Source: Malania oleifera
Taxonomy: Eukaryota; Streptophyta; Magnoliopsida; Santalales; Ximeniaceae
Direction: 5' to 3'
DNA length: 64,000 bases
Assembly: GCF_029873635.1 (NCBI RefSeq)
Contig: NC_080425.1
Coordinates: forward strand, 43,170,402 to 43,234,401
Below are positions 45,347 through 57,709 of the stretch, one piece after another (within the stretch, counting starts at the first letter, position 1; each line of letters begins with the position of its first letter). A model generated the notes under the pieces. It worked only from the letters and a program-made list of their open reading frames with translations, was not told the origin of the DNA and ran no database searches. The position numbers and the translations under genes were made by a program.

Positions 45347-47585
45347 TGTTAATTTAAGTGTAATCCCAAGAGGGGGGGTGAATTGGGTATTTTTAAAAAC
45401 CTTTAATATTATTTACCACTTAATCCCTATTTCTATATTTAACAAATTAATTGCAAGGGTTGGAAACTGATTCAAATTATTATCTCAATGAATTCTATTT
45501 TACCCAATTAATTATCAAGTGCATGTGGGGTTATTCAACATACACACATGCAAGATAAGTAATGACATGCGTTGCAGAAATTAAAGGAGTAAAGGAAGAG
45601 AGAAGGCAAACATAGTTTTTACGAGGTTTAGCCAACCCACCCTACATCCTCGCCTTAAGCAACCCACTCAAGGATTCCACTAAATCCCTGCTCCTTTAAC
45701 CGAGACAGAGCTTCCCTTACATCCGCTGTTTACAAGAGGCACAACTTCCTCCTTACCCGGTTCACAACCCGAACCGTGATTACAATATAGAATTTCAAAT
45801 CTACAAAATAACTCAATATTACTTCTAACAAAGTTAGTGAGTACAATGAAACACCTAACAGATATCCATATGATAAAACTTGAAGCTCAGTATGTATGTA
45901 ACAATATAATCATTATATGAATGATATGCTTCACCAAATTTCCCTTTGATCAAATCTCCCAAAATAGTTATATAAGTAAATGCTTTGGAGAACTTAGGGT
46001 TTTAGTTCAACTTACTAGATGCACGAATACCAAATGTGATCTTATTAAAAATTTGTCTTGAATATTATAAAAATCTAGATCAATAAGTTTTCTTCCAAAT
46101 ATCCAAAACACAATATGATCTTTGTCATATGTAAATATATATATATACGATATGAGTTCTAAAGATCAAAAGTCTAATATAATATTTTTCAAAAAATATC
46201 CCTCAATAATATATATAGTTATGAACTCTAAGGATATTTAATCAAGTGGTTTTGTAATATCGAAAATATCGAGTCTTTAACTGAATACACACTTGAATCA
46301 AAAATATTTAACCAATGGCAAAACTTTTCTCAAGTAGTGATCTTGTCAAAACAATCTATATGTATATAAGTACACTCAAGATCAATCTCTCAAATAATAT
46401 TCAATAATAGATTGTGAGATGAAAAACTCTTTGAAAATAAGTATTAACAAACAAATCGATTTACCAAACCTTAATACCAAGTTGAATGCACAACAATTGC
46501 TAGAATACCTTTTGAAGATCAATGTAGCCTTAGCTTAGATTTGACGTATAAACTTTGAAATCCCAAGCAAGAATTTCAGCAGTGTGTTCAATGTTCTCCC
46601 AAGTTGTGCTAAACGTTCAATATGCTCAATTGTATGCCAAAGGTTCTTTCTCTTCGGGGGCACAAGGGTTTAGATGTTGATTATATAGGTAACCTTGCCC
46701 TTAGGATGAGCCCTAACCATTGGATCAACTTGATTAAAAAATAACTTATGTGTTCTCTCATTAAAGATTAGATTTTTAATCTTCCCACAGGTTCAGACGA
46801 TTAAGTAGGGCTTAGATGACTGAAGTTCCTTAAAGCTTCAAAAAATTAACCTAGACATAGGGTCAGATGTCTGAAGTTTGGGTTCAGACTTCTGAAGTTA
46901 CGAGTTCAGACAACTGAAGTCAGGGTTCAGTCTTTTGGTATGCTTCTGCTTGTTTATGTGTTTCTCTAATAATTCTTCAGATGACTGAACGTAATCTATG
47001 GTCTTCTGAAGAAATTCTTCAGAGGACTGAGCTTAAACTTCGGTCTTCTAAAGTTGAATCTTCAGATGACTGAGTATACATTTCAGTCTTCTGAAGTTGA
47101 CACTTCAGACTTCTGGGTAGGGACTTCGGTCTTCTGAACAAAGCATTTTCTAGATTTTTCTTTTTAGTTTGAAAAATGTGTTTTTGCTCTCTTTCTTTTC
47201 TCTTTTATAAAATATTTTCCAGGGTTTTAAAACATCTTTAAGTCTATAAATATCACCTAAATATGTTTATGAGATGCATTAGTCCTAAGGTCAGTCTAGG
47301 GTATATTTTGAGCTTCGAATTAAATCATATGAAATATGTAAATACATTCAATTCTAAATACTCTTTCCCATGACAATCTTGAACTTTCCACTTGCATCTT
47401 CATTCTTCTACTCTTTTAGTTCCATGGATTGTGCCAATATGTATATACTTTAATCTTCATGGCTTCCATGACTTCCTAGCCTTCTGTGCATGCTAAATAT
47501 TGTTCCTATTCACAATCTAAATGCACAGATCAAATACCAAGTGATTTTTCATTATCAAAATAGGATTGGACTCATAGAGTCAATA
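45347..47585 (-). repeat. Element C 5' LTR
   Basis: This 2,239-bp LTR is colinear with 1793-3886 but about 145 bp longer, mainly because its U3 array of TTCAGATGACTGAAG-like motifs (46795-47120) has extra copies. The outer end is TATTGACTC on the minus strand (TG to TA). TATA-like TATATAATC on the minus strand near 46680. Confidence 0.93.
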
Positions 47586-47590
47586 GTTTT

Positions 47591-47710
47591 ACATATATGC
47601 TTTGAATCCTAATAACATATTTGGGTTATACAGCTTCTGGTTAGTTAACCTAGGAAGAAATTTTTAAAATACCCATTCACACCCCTTTTGGGAATACACT
47701 AATTCCAACA
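47591..47710 (+). mobile_element. LTR of element D, right tail
   Basis: This is the end of the LTR interrupted at 1792, matching the end of the 50456-52655 LTR (CTTAGGAAGAAATT, ACCCAATTCACCCCCCTCTT). It ends CCAACA at 47710 and abuts gypsy gag directly, with no primer site, so D is a solo LTR or its internal region lies to the left of the window. Confidence 0.75.
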
Positions 47711-48627
47711 AGGCTTATTGAGGCAATTATAACATGTGTGTGAAGGATCAGAACATATGACACACACCTCTGCACATGGCACAGATTGAGGTTGTTTTCC
47801 TAAGGTTAAGAACTGATATAACTTTTTCACTATGGTGTGTAGTGTAGGCGCAAGGTCATGGTTCACAGCTAACTCAGTCTCCCTTAGAATTGGAAGAGGA
47901 AGGTTGGGATGGTCTATGAGTAGCAACAGCATGTTGCTGAGAATTTTTAGCGAGGTTCTCAAAGAGAACCAAGGCCTCATTCTCGTGTTTGGTGAGGAAA
48001 GTACCTCCACAAGATGCATCAACCATGGACCGATCTTGTTTAACTAATCCTTCGTAAAGGGTATGAACTAATTGCCACTTAGGAACTTAGTGAGCATTTG
48101 CACAAGAGGTCCCTAAAGTGCTCCCATGTCTCAAAAAATTGTTCCCCATCCAATTGTGAGAAACTAGTGATTCCCTTCCTCAGTTGATGAGTCTTCCCAA
48201 TGAGGAAGTGCTTTTCTAAGAACTTATGCTGCATGGTAGCCTAGTTGGTCACCGAGTTTGACTCTAAGGAATTCAGCCAATATTTGGCCTTATCCTTCAG
48301 AAAGAACAGAAAAAACCTCATATGAAAGGCATCATCACCAAATTAAGGTATGCATATGGTGGGACAAATTTCAAGAAATTCATCTAGATGCTTGTAAGGA
48401 TTTTGAGTCAAATTCCCATAGAAGTTAGGAAGCATCAAGATGATAGAAGTCTTAATTTCAAATTGTGCCTCCTCGACATCCATAAATCGAATACAAGACA
48501 ACGAGGTGTATGATTTGGGCGTGAAGTAGTCTTTAAGAGGTTGAAGAGGTTGCTTTTCCACCATAGGTTGGTGGGGAGCTTGGGGTTCTAAATTTTAAAA
48601 CTCAGAAACCGGAGGACGTTTAGCCAT
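47711..48627 (-). pseudogene. Ty3/gypsy gag fragment G (Athila/Tat-like), broken and truncated
   Basis: From the minus-strand ATG at 48627 (MAKRPPVSEF): FEIKTSIILMLPNFYG, NPYKHLDEFLEICPT, MRFFLFFLKDKAKYWLNSL, KFLEKHFLIGKT and ETWEHFRDLLCKC, then MVDASCGGTFLTKHENEA and a Cys-rich CVICSDPSHTCYNC segment. This order (retrotransposon gag core, then a zinc-finger-like end) is that of plant non-chromoviral gypsy elements. Internal stops and a frameshift near 48080 disable it. Cut at its 3' side by LTR D; no pol remains in the window. Confidence 0.8.
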
Positions 48628-50455
48628 GACTTTAGGTTCAGATGACTCAGCTATCTCGGGACTAGAGGTAGATTTCCTAATGGACCTACGAGACTTCTCA
48701 ATCTCAGGATCTAAAGGCACTAACTCAGGATCCAAAGAGCAAAAACCCAACATATACACATGCAGCACACAATCAAGACTTTAGAATATCAAACAAAAAA
48801 TAAAACAAAAGAAAACAAAGAAAAACAAAATATAGTACTCTAAACTAGAAATTGGTTTACAACTGCCAAAATTCGGTAGGCTTGCCAAGGCTTGGGTCCT
48901 TAACTACCAAAGATAAAATTATAAACCTAACTAACCCAAGTTCAGTAGAAAAGTAAGTAAGCAATGTGTCAATCCGCAACAACTGGTGTGCAATTGTTTA
49001 TCACTTCTAGCCTAATTTACTACACTTCTGTAAAAAAGGTGAAAAATGATATTTTGAAAGGTTTTTCTAACAACTACTTAAAGCATGTAAATTTATGTTA
49101 ACACTACTCCTACAAAGTAGATCTTAGATTATGAATCAAGCTTAGACTATCGTGCACGCTAACTATGTCCAATCAGCTATTTGTCCTAGGTTAATGGTCA
49201 AGTGAACCATTTGATGGCATAGAGTAGCGAAGTTGCACCAATCATCTAGAGCACGATCAAAAACCAGGGTATACACTATGACAACAATCATGAGATCACC
49301 CCACACATGAACCGTAGCCTAGTCCATGTAAGTGAATGAATCCCTAGCTAGGTTATCCTTTACCCTAGGGTTTCAGCACAATCAAAAATGTAAAATTGCA
49401 TGGAAAGTAAAGTGTAGGTATTGAAAGTGCATGTATTTGAATGAAAGCAATAAAGAAAGCATGTAAAAATCGGCTTCAATTGCAACTCGAAAGTCTATCA
49501 CTAACAATCGATTATACAACTAAGAACCATCTACTCTAAGCGGCAGCACAATGAACACGAAAGGTTGTCACAGGCCTTCAGCGATTCCATGCACGAACCA
49601 ATATAGGAATTGAAATCAAAAGCAGTAAATCTATTCTACTTGGCACCCAATGGCTTTCTAGGTCTGTCACTAACCGAAAAGTGGCCAAAAGGGAACCCTA
49701 GACACATAAACGAACCTATCTTTTATACCTTAAAGGGTTTACAAGGTTTAAAATTTAAAATAGGAAAATTCAGAAAAGAAAAAAAAAATTGCGCAAAAGA
49801 TTGTAGCTATCGACCAGGTCACACCCTTTTCTTCCCCTGGTTACACCCTGGTCGAGGCTCGCGGGAAATTAGGAATTTGAACTTCAGCATTCTTGACTTA
49901 GTCAAGCCAATGGGTTTTCCTCATCAAGCTGCTAATCGAGACTCTTGGGATTTCAACTTTAGTAAATGTTCAAGATCTTAACCTGGTCACTCCTCAAGGT
50001 TTCCAAGTCAAGCTGCTGGTCGAGACTCTCGAGATCTCTGGCTCAGTCAGTCTTCAGATTTTCGACCTGGTTGCCCCTTAAGGTCACTCAGTTAAGCACA
50101 TGATCGAACCTTGTAGCATTCTTCTTTCAGTTTGAACATTGGAGTATTTTTTTTATGACCTGTTTGCCCCCTATGGTAGTTGGTCGCAAAACATGGTCAA
50201 ACCATGTCTTCTTTCCTTTGGTGAATTGAGGCTCTAGGGGCTTGGTTGAGCATCTAATTTGAGATTTGTGCTTCCCAAATACTCCCTTGGCTCCTCATAT
50301 TGCTTAACTCCTCAATTTTAACCTTTTTTTCCTAAAACATGAACAAACCTTGCATAACTCCAAACTATGATAAGAAAGGGTATTTACAAGATAAATGAAG
50401 ACAAAAAAAAAAAGGTAAATGAAGGGCCTAAAATAGTACATTTTAGGAACACATC
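48628..50455 (-). mobile_element. Probable leader and 5' LTR of gypsy element G
   Basis: No coding signal. By position upstream of the minus-strand gag it should hold the leader and LTR. TGTGTTCCTAAAATGTACT on the minus strand near 50453 is a plausible LTR start. I could not fix the LTR end or a primer site. Confidence 0.45.
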
Positions 50456-52655
50456 ATGTAAGTACTTCGAATTTCAAAAATGAAGATTGAAACTTTTAGG
50501 AAACTATTAACTTTTGAGTCTGATCTCTATTTTGATGTTGAAAAAGCACTTGAAACTAATGTGTGTGCCTAGCACTTGAACAAGTTAATTATTCAGAACA
50601 CACACATGGAAGAGGATTGACAGAATCCATTATAGACTTAAAGACCATCTCATCTTGGTGTATTCCATAAAGAGCAAAGGAAAAGAAGACATTTAACATT
50701 TTAAATTGTAATAGTTTTGGTCTATAATAATGCATATCATGCATGATGTGGATGAAAGCTCAGACCGACCATAGACAGACCTTAGAGGACCAACAATTTT
50801 CATGAAAAACCTTTTTCATCAAAGTATAAAAATATAAAAAAGATTTTTAAATTGTTTCAAAGTAAAAATAGAGCCTTTTTGCACTTTACCATAGCTCGGG
50901 CGACCGACCCTTTCAGAGCCTTAATTGCTCGGTCGACTATCCTTGCACATATGGCCCACTTAGTATAGCCTTAGCTAACCAACCTATTTCCTTCTAAATA
51001 AGGCCAGTCGACCGCCCTTGCTCGACCGACAGATCTTAATGACCTAAGAGTGCCCTGGCCGACTAAACCTACAAAGGTTTGGAAACTCACCTTTGGCGCA
51101 GCTAACCGGCCATTTCCTCAGCTGACTGAGTTGTGCTAAAATTTGAAAAATATACAAGGTCCCTCTCTGGTTTGCTTTGATTTCCCCATAGTCAGCTGAC
51201 CAGCGATGCTCACGGTCGACCAAACCTCTTGGGTTGGTCTAATTTTCAGCACTTAAACAAGCTTAATTTTGTATTAAACAAATTAATAAATACCAAGAAC
51301 ATCCTTAATGATCACATCTTTTCAAACTCTATAAATATCCCCTCATTACTCATTTTTAAAACTAATGCTTAGATTATAAATCCACTCAAATTTTTGTGCT
51401 TTATTTTACTCAAATTTCTTTGAAAAATCATTCTTGAAAGAGAGATTTGATTCACTCTCTTCATTTGCAAATTTATTGCACTTGAATATTGTTGAACATA
51501 CATTCTTGTGGGCATATATATATTTTTTAAAGCATTCACTCTCACTCAAATTTTATTTTGAAAAATCATTTTGAGAGTATTTCTTGAGTTTCCTCCATAT
51601 TGGTTTCTTGATATATATTTTTGGGAAACTCATTATAGCTTGTGAATCTTTGCACATTCATTACAAGATTCCAAAGCTCATCTGTGCTTATTGTAGAAAT
51701 CTTTTTGAGCTAATACTCTAGCTTTCTTAAACAATATTTTTAAATGTCATTTTTGAAGAAAGCACTTAAGATTTCAAGATCTTTGAAAAAGGCATTCATT
51801 TTAATATTTTATATTTCATCAAAGATAATATATTATCATTTGGGCAAAAACTACTTGAAAGCAATACCCTAGGTTCTCCTAATTTTTATTGAAATATATT
51901 TCTAGAGAAATATTTATTTGGGGTTAAATCTTTGAAGCTTTTATCGAACACAACTCTTTCAAAGATTGCAAAATATTTTTTAAGAAAAGATACATACTCA
52001 CTTGAACTTTTATTTCATATCATACGTGAGTGCATATTGAGCTTCAATTTGTACATCTCTACATATTTTATAAGCACTTTGTTTGTACAAAAATTTATAC
52101 TATTGTATTCTAGGCATGGCTTGAATAGGGAGACTCACCCTGTGAAGAGTCCCAGATTGGCTCAGACTTGGTTAGAAAAGCTGGGATTTGCACCATCTTG
52201 TAATGTATGCATAGTTTGGCTCAGCCTGGTAAATTGAGCTAAGGTGTCTCCGCCTTGTGAGGAGAATTGGTTGTTGTTCAGCCCCATAATTGAGCTAGGG
52301 AGTCTCTGCTCCATAATGAGAGTGTAAACAACATCGCTCCGCCCATTAAATGAGCAAATAGTAGATTCCTCTTACTAGTTAGCTTGAGGCAGGGATGTAG
52401 GCTAGTTTGGCTGAATCTTGATAACAAATATCATGTCTCTCTCTTCCCCTATCTATTTAAATTTCTGCACATGTATGTTTTATTATTTACTGTATTGATT
52501 ATTTTACATCCATGTTTTAAATACTTGATCCTCGGGGGAATTGGTATCTGCTTAGAAAACCCTAGGTTGTGTAATACTGATTGTGATTTGAACCTAACTT
52601 AGGAAGAAATTCTCAAATACCCAATTCACCCCCCTCTTAGGTATACACCATTCCT
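50456..52655 (+). mobile_element. LTR related to element D (D2), isolated
   Basis: Related to 1-1792 plus 47591-47710: shared ATAATGCAT...GCATGATG head, GTCGACC-type motifs (50890-51230), a TATA box at 51330-51337, the GTGAAGAGTCCCAGATTGGCTCAG segment, the GATGTAGGCTAGTTTGGCTGAA tail, and a C-run near 52627. No internal region of the same element was recognised beside it, so it may be a solo LTR; the exact ends are unclear. Confidence 0.7.
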
Positions 52656-54076
52656 CGCAGAAACATTTTGGACTTAGAGACCTATTTTTAAATCATGGAA
52701 AATATTTTCATAAATTCTAAATTAAGTTTTCCAAGTTACAAATTTAAATTTTGGAACCAAACTTTGAAAAAAAAAACAAAGTGGCTTAATGGTCAAGCGA
52801 CTGATATGCTACTGACTTTGTTAATGAACGGACATAATAAGATTAGGCGACTAAACTATCGTGACCAATCGATTGACCTAATACTGACTTTCTGAATATG
52901 CTATTTTTAAAGAGCTCAGGCAACTGACCCTATGGCTTAGTTGACTGATGTCCGTGTTTTAAACTTTTAGCAGTGCTAATTTTGTTTCCAAATTTGAATA
53001 ATTGGTTTCCAAACTCAGCAAAAACTTGGGGAAAACGGTAAGAAACCTTTTTGCTCTATATATAGGTTATATTTTTGAAAATTAGGTTAACTCATACACA
53101 CATACGAATTCAAAATCTAGTGTTATACTACTGAAAGTTTTCTAAAAGGGTTGTAGTGTGTTCTTGCTGATTTCTCACGAAAATCTAATTTGCTCTTCTA
53201 CAATCCTCACTCTATAATCAGATTATTGGTGATATAGTCTTGAGCTTCATCTCTTTATTGATTTTATTGAAGTATATTGTGATTCTAACATGTACAAATC
53301 TACTCTAGCTGAGAGAATATTTCTTGTATAAACAAAATTGTTTCTTGTTTTGTTATTGACGATTTAAGGTTGTTGAATTGTTGCCTAACGAGAGGGTTGT
53401 TTTCGTTAGAGAGACATCTCCACCTTGAACAAAAAGAGGGATACTTCACCAAGTAATGAAGTGGAAAGGAAAATCCTCAAAGAGGGTTGCTTAAGGCAAG
53501 GACTTAGGCTGCTGGCCGAACCTTGTAAAAAATCTAGTGTTTAGATCATCTTCCCTCACTCTTTAAATTCTTGAAAGATTATAACATGCATCTATGTTTA
53601 TATATTCTTTGAGAACTTGCTGAATATTTGAGATTGATTGTGATTGAACCAAGTTGTATCTTGGAGATTGGTTTATATTGTTGGACTAAAAATCAAATAA
53701 GCATTATCTCTGAATTTAGGTGCAAAGTTGTTGAGATAAAATTTTTGTCATTAATTATTTAATTGACGCATAAGTGCTCAAATAATACAAGTTGCATTAC
53801 TGATATTATATCTTGAGAAAATAATTTATCATTGCTGAAAATCAGATTCTTTTAATGGCTCAACTAAATTAATTGAAGTATTGAGTTTAGATTATATTTT
53901 CAGATTTCATATTCATATCTAGGATTCTCGATTGATATCGTATAGTCGTTGTTTAGATATTATGATTGTGTGGTTGTTGAAGTTTAAATTAAAAAGGGTT
54001 AAGGCAATATGAAATTCTGCTAATAAGTTTTTAATTACCTAATTCACCTCCTTCTTGGGCATACATCTTTAATTTC
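52656..54076 (+). mobile_element. 5'-truncated Sirevirus-like LTR fragment
   Basis: It begins with TTGGACTTAGAGACC, which corresponds to an internal position in LTR E (near 61985), so its first ~400 bp are missing. It contains AGGCGACTGA-like motifs (52790-52960), a TATA box (53057-53064), a GGCAAGGACTTAGGCTGCTGG...CCGAACCTTGTAAAA tail, and a CTTCTTGGGCATACATC end. The next solo LTR inserted at its 3' end. Confidence 0.75.
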
Positions 54077-54081
54077 AAAGT

Positions 54082-55832
54082 TGTTAGCCTTGGTGGCTAT
54101 ACTATCATGGTTTAATGTGTTTTGATGATATTAACCTATTTGTTATTCCTAGTGTTTTCCTATCTTTGCATATCATGTTTAGTACACGTACTAGTGACAC
54201 ATTCACGAAGTATTGGATCAAAAATAAAGATCGGATTGAGTTTGCGATCGAAGTAGGAAAGATCAAAAGGTGACATACGTGGAAAGGACCCAAGCACGCC
54301 AAAGGAAGCTTAATGTTGTATTTTTTGTATTGGGTGTGTGTTTGAGGCAGTCTATTTTGCAACTCTTACTGATTTAATTTTTTGCATGATTTCTAAGAAA
54401 AAGTTGAGCAATTGCATGATCATATTAGGACTCATGATTTTATAGGATTTCACAAAGTCATAAACTCAACATTCATGGTTTTCAAAATTAACTCAAAGAG
54501 TTTGTCAAAAGAATCTTAAACTCAAAGTTTTTTTCCAAAGGGAAAAGTTTTCAAACATTTTGGTATTTTTCATACTTAGTCCTAGAGTTGTCAAAACAAG
54601 CTTTATGTCCTAAAAATTTAAGAAGGTCAAGTTTACTTTTTGCATAGGACATACTAAGCATATAAGATATCAAAACAAGTTTTCAAATGTGTTTTATTCA
54701 TCAAGATATCTTATATTCAAGGGAAAACTCATTTGGACAAGTATTAAACTTTATTAGAATTAATATATTTCATATACTTTTGTCCAAGAAGGGTTTAAGT
54801 CATTAAAAGGCTTTTTGACAAGGATAAATAGAGCAATCGTCAACTAACGTAGTGCAACCTTGAGGCTTGAACACCTTTCGGTATTTGGGCCATAACTTTT
54901 TATAAAAAAAGGTTCAAAAAGAACGATCTTGGTGTCCCTGGAAAATTAAGAAAAAATACCACAACTTTCATGTTGATAACTTTTTCTAATTTAGGGCACT
55001 CATCAATGAGTGCAGGGCACTATTTGATGACTCATAGGAAGGCACTAGTCAATGAGTGCAAGGGACTAATAGATGAGCCCAATGGGCATAATGACGCTAA
55101 TGGGCAAAAATAGCTAGTTTTGTTTGGGAATTGCTCCCAACAGTCCAATAATGGCTGGTTGAGTGTTTTGGTTATAAATACAAGCTAGTAGGCTTGTTTA
55201 GACATGGTTTTGATCATTATTACAAGCATTTAGTGAAAATAATCTTTCAATCCAAAACCTAAGCACTCTGTATTATAGTTATTCATTCACAAGTGCTCAT
55301 GTTCTCTCTTACTCTCTAATTGTGTTTGATTCAATCCTTAAGAGAGTAGTGTGAAGTTGTATTGTATTGTAATCAACTCATTGTAAGGAGCATCTCTTTG
55401 TAAATCATCTTCTTGGTTGTAAGGTTCTTTGTGAACCATTGTAAAGGTTCTTGGTGAACCACTTGGTGAAGGCTCTTGGTGAGTACGCTAGGGATTTGTT
55501 CCCAAATGTAGGGTTTGGTACCTGAGTTGTAAGGCTTCTTCGCCGATGAAGGAGATCATAGTGGATTGTGGAATCCTTGTCTTGGTGCTAAGGCGTGTAC
55601 ATAGGCTTGGTGCCGAACTACGTAAAAATACAAGTGTTGTTCTTTCTCTCCCTTACACTCTTTATTTTTATCTTGTCCATCATTTATATTTATATTGTGA
55701 TATGATTTCTTGTATCTCATCAAGAGTTTTTATTTGGTAGAAAAATACGCATTTCGCGAAAAGAGTCCATTCAACCCCCCCCCCCCTCTGACTCTAGTGT
55801 ATACTCCCGGGGCTGGGATGCCGCGTTTAACA
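54082..55832 (+). mobile_element. Solo LTR, element B-like, with TSD AAAGT
   Basis: TGTTAGCCTTGG start, ...TTTAACA end, and perfect 5-bp duplications AAAGT at 54077-54081 and 55833-55837. Inside are a CAATGAGTGCAGGG/GATGACTCATAGG motif group (~55000-55080), a TATA box (55173-55180), the AAGGCGTGTACATAGGCTTGGTGCCGAAC tail split over 55590-55620, and a long C-run (55777-55790). No internal region remains. Confidence 0.9.
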
Positions 55833-55837
55833 AAAGT

Positions 55838-56340
55838 TAGTTGGAGTTTAGAGGGAAAACCCTCGAGAACTTTATATATACACTATTCTAGGTGTATTTG
55901 TAATGTAAGAAGAACATTGTAGGTGTCTTTTGACACAAAGATAGTAAATTTATTTGTCGATTTCTCCTATGGATGTGGGCATTGCCGAACCACTTAATTC
56001 TTTGTGTTGTTTCTATTGCTTTCGTATATACTGCATGGTTGTATTCTGTAATTGATTTTTCATTGATCACTGCATTGTTCTTCCGTTATGCAAATACAAT
56101 TTATACAACATATGTATATATGTGTGTGTGTGCGTGTGTGTGTGTCTTGTATTTGCAGCATTACATGTATCATTACTGTTTGTTAGGTAGTGATTGAATA
56201 AAAATCTCAAGAAGTTCTATTCGTGAAGTGATTGTATTTTAATTATAGTGTACAATTAATTAGTATAAAATAACACAAAAATAATATATATTTTTTCTGT
56301 AACTAATAATATTCACCTTGAATGGTCTAACTATTTCATA
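55838..56340 (+). mobile_element. LTR-tail-like fragment
   Basis: GGATGTGGGCATTGCCGAAC near 55974 resembles the conserved LTR tail motif of the other elements, followed by a (GT)n run at 56116-56142. No ends, primer site or coding signal could be recognised. Confidence 0.45.
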
Positions 56341-56764
56341 GGGTGGAGGAGCTTTTTCCTTAATTTCTACTAGGGGTGTATTCAAGTTAAATTGAGTTGG
56401 CACAGTAAAATACTCGAAGTCGACTAGACTAAAAAATGTTGAGCTCGAACTTGATTGATTTCATAAAATTTAAACTCAAATTCGACTCTAAGACTTGATT
56501 ATGCTTGACCTAATTATAAATTAATATTAATACATATGTAAATATAATATATATATATTTATATATATATAATATTAAATACATTTATAAGTATAAAATA
56601 AAATATATAATATAACAATAATAAAATAAAATAAGAAACTCGATTAAGCTTGAAACTAAACTCGAGTATAATTGCTAAGCTCAAACTTGAGTCATTAAAA
56701 TATTTGAGTAACTCAAGTTCGACTCACACTCGAGTCATTAGAGAATGCGTGTGGCTCAAATCAA
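56341..56764. other. AT-rich intergenic stretch
   Basis: ATATAT-rich low-complexity sequence (56530-56620) and scattered AACTCGA-type words (near 56420, 56640, 56710). No gene is seen. Confidence 0.5.
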
Positions 56765-57062
56765 TGATTTTTATGGTCTTCAATCAATCAAGGGTATCTA
56801 ACAGTTTTATATGAAGACAATGCTGCATATATAGCTCAACTCGGAGGAGGATACATAAAGGGTGACAAAACAATGCATATCTCTTCAAAATTCTTCTATA
56901 CACATGAACTTCAGAAGAATGATGACACAAATTTTAGCAAATCTGATCAAGTGATAATCTATCAGATTTGTTCACCAAAGTTCTACCTATTATAACATTC
57001 AAGAAATTAGTTCATCTAATCGGAATGAGACATCTTAAAGATCTTAGCAGGAATTAATATAT
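56765..57062 (+). pseudogene. Decayed Ty1/copia RNase H end
   Basis: In one frame: TVLYEDNAAYIAQLGGGYIK, GDKTMHISSKFFYTHELQ, then in shifted frames SSDNLSDLFTK and FKKLVHLIGMRHLKDL. These are the closing motifs of copia RNase H (EDN, HI..KFF, ADLFTKSLP). The upstream pol is missing. It is followed by a PPT-like CCAAGGGAAAG and the LTR at 57083, so it is the 3' end of a truncated element of a lineage different from A-C. Confidence 0.85.
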
Positions 57063-57082
57063 AGGTGACATCCAAGGGAAAG

Positions 57083-57548
57083 TGTTATAAAAATTGTGTA
57101 TGTCAACCCATCTTCCACGGCCCCATCTTTCACCATTTCGGTTTTTCCACCCCAATAATAAATGCATTGGTATCCATATTACCCTATAAAATGACACCCT
57201 ACCCCTCACATTTGGAAGATATATCTTTGCATACTTGTATACATATTATATGCTTGTATATTCACTTGCATGCTTGAAGTAGGGTATATGGAAAGAATAT
57301 GAGAGATAAAAAGAAGAGAGATATCTTGTGAAAGACCAATTTCGATATTTTGTACAATATCAATTCTGATATTTTCTATAAGGTCGATTTTGAATCATCT
57401 TTTAATTTCGCCTGTGATAATAAAAATTTTTATTACATCCACCCATGGAGTAGGCATAATCGAATTAGGTAAATTTTTGTCTTGTCTTATTTAATTTTCT
57501 ATTTATTTTCTTACATCTTTTATAATTTTTTAAACACTTCTTTCAACA
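57083..57548 (+). repeat. 3' LTR of the truncated copia element
   Basis: TGTTATAAAAATTG ... CTTTCAACA, 466 bp, immediately after the PPT-like tract. It contains a CATGGAGTAGGCATAATCGAA tail. It ends only 161 bp before the start codon of the plastid-protein gene. Confidence 0.75.
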
Positions 57549-57604
57549 GCCAAACATTAAGAATCTTTAGATAAACATAAACCAATCCTAGCGTCCCAGA
57601 GCAG

Positions 57605-57612
57605 ACACGTGT
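57605..57612. promoter_or_regulatory. Palindromic G-box (ACACGTGT) upstream of the plastid-protein gene
   Basis: ACACGTGT, 98 bp before the ATG at 57710. CACGTG cores bind plant bZIP and bHLH factors and are frequent in light- and ABA-responsive promoters of photosynthesis genes. Its role here is inferred from position. Confidence 0.55.
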
Positions 57613-57709
57613 CCTATGATAATTGACTGCATTTCATACTTCGTGAGCAATACGGAGAAATTTACTCAAAACAATTGTGAGGCCACAAACGAGGCTTCAA
57701 CTTAAAACA

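Larger units (their letters stand above)
1793..47585 (-). mobile_element. Element C: Sirevirus-like Ty1/copia retrotransposon, minus strand, split by element B
   Basis: Two long LTRs in the same orientation (1793-3886 and 45347-47585) flank minus-strand gag and pol. Both LTRs begin TGTTAATTTAAG on the plus strand. The 5-bp TSD GTTTT lies at 1788-1792 and 47586-47590. On the minus strand the order is 5' LTR, primer site, gag, protease, integrase (45290 to 42174), then a gap filled by element B, then reverse transcriptase and RNase H (6188 to 4527), several polypurine tracts, and the 3' LTR. The order PR-IN-RT-RH defines Ty1/copia. Two gag zinc knuckles and multiple PPTs point to the Sirevirus lineage. 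Confidence 0.95.

Noticed and set aside
49610..49981. 123-codon ORF in the leader/LTR of gypsy element G
   Set aside because: Antisense to the element, no motif, and located where noncoding leader or LTR is expected.
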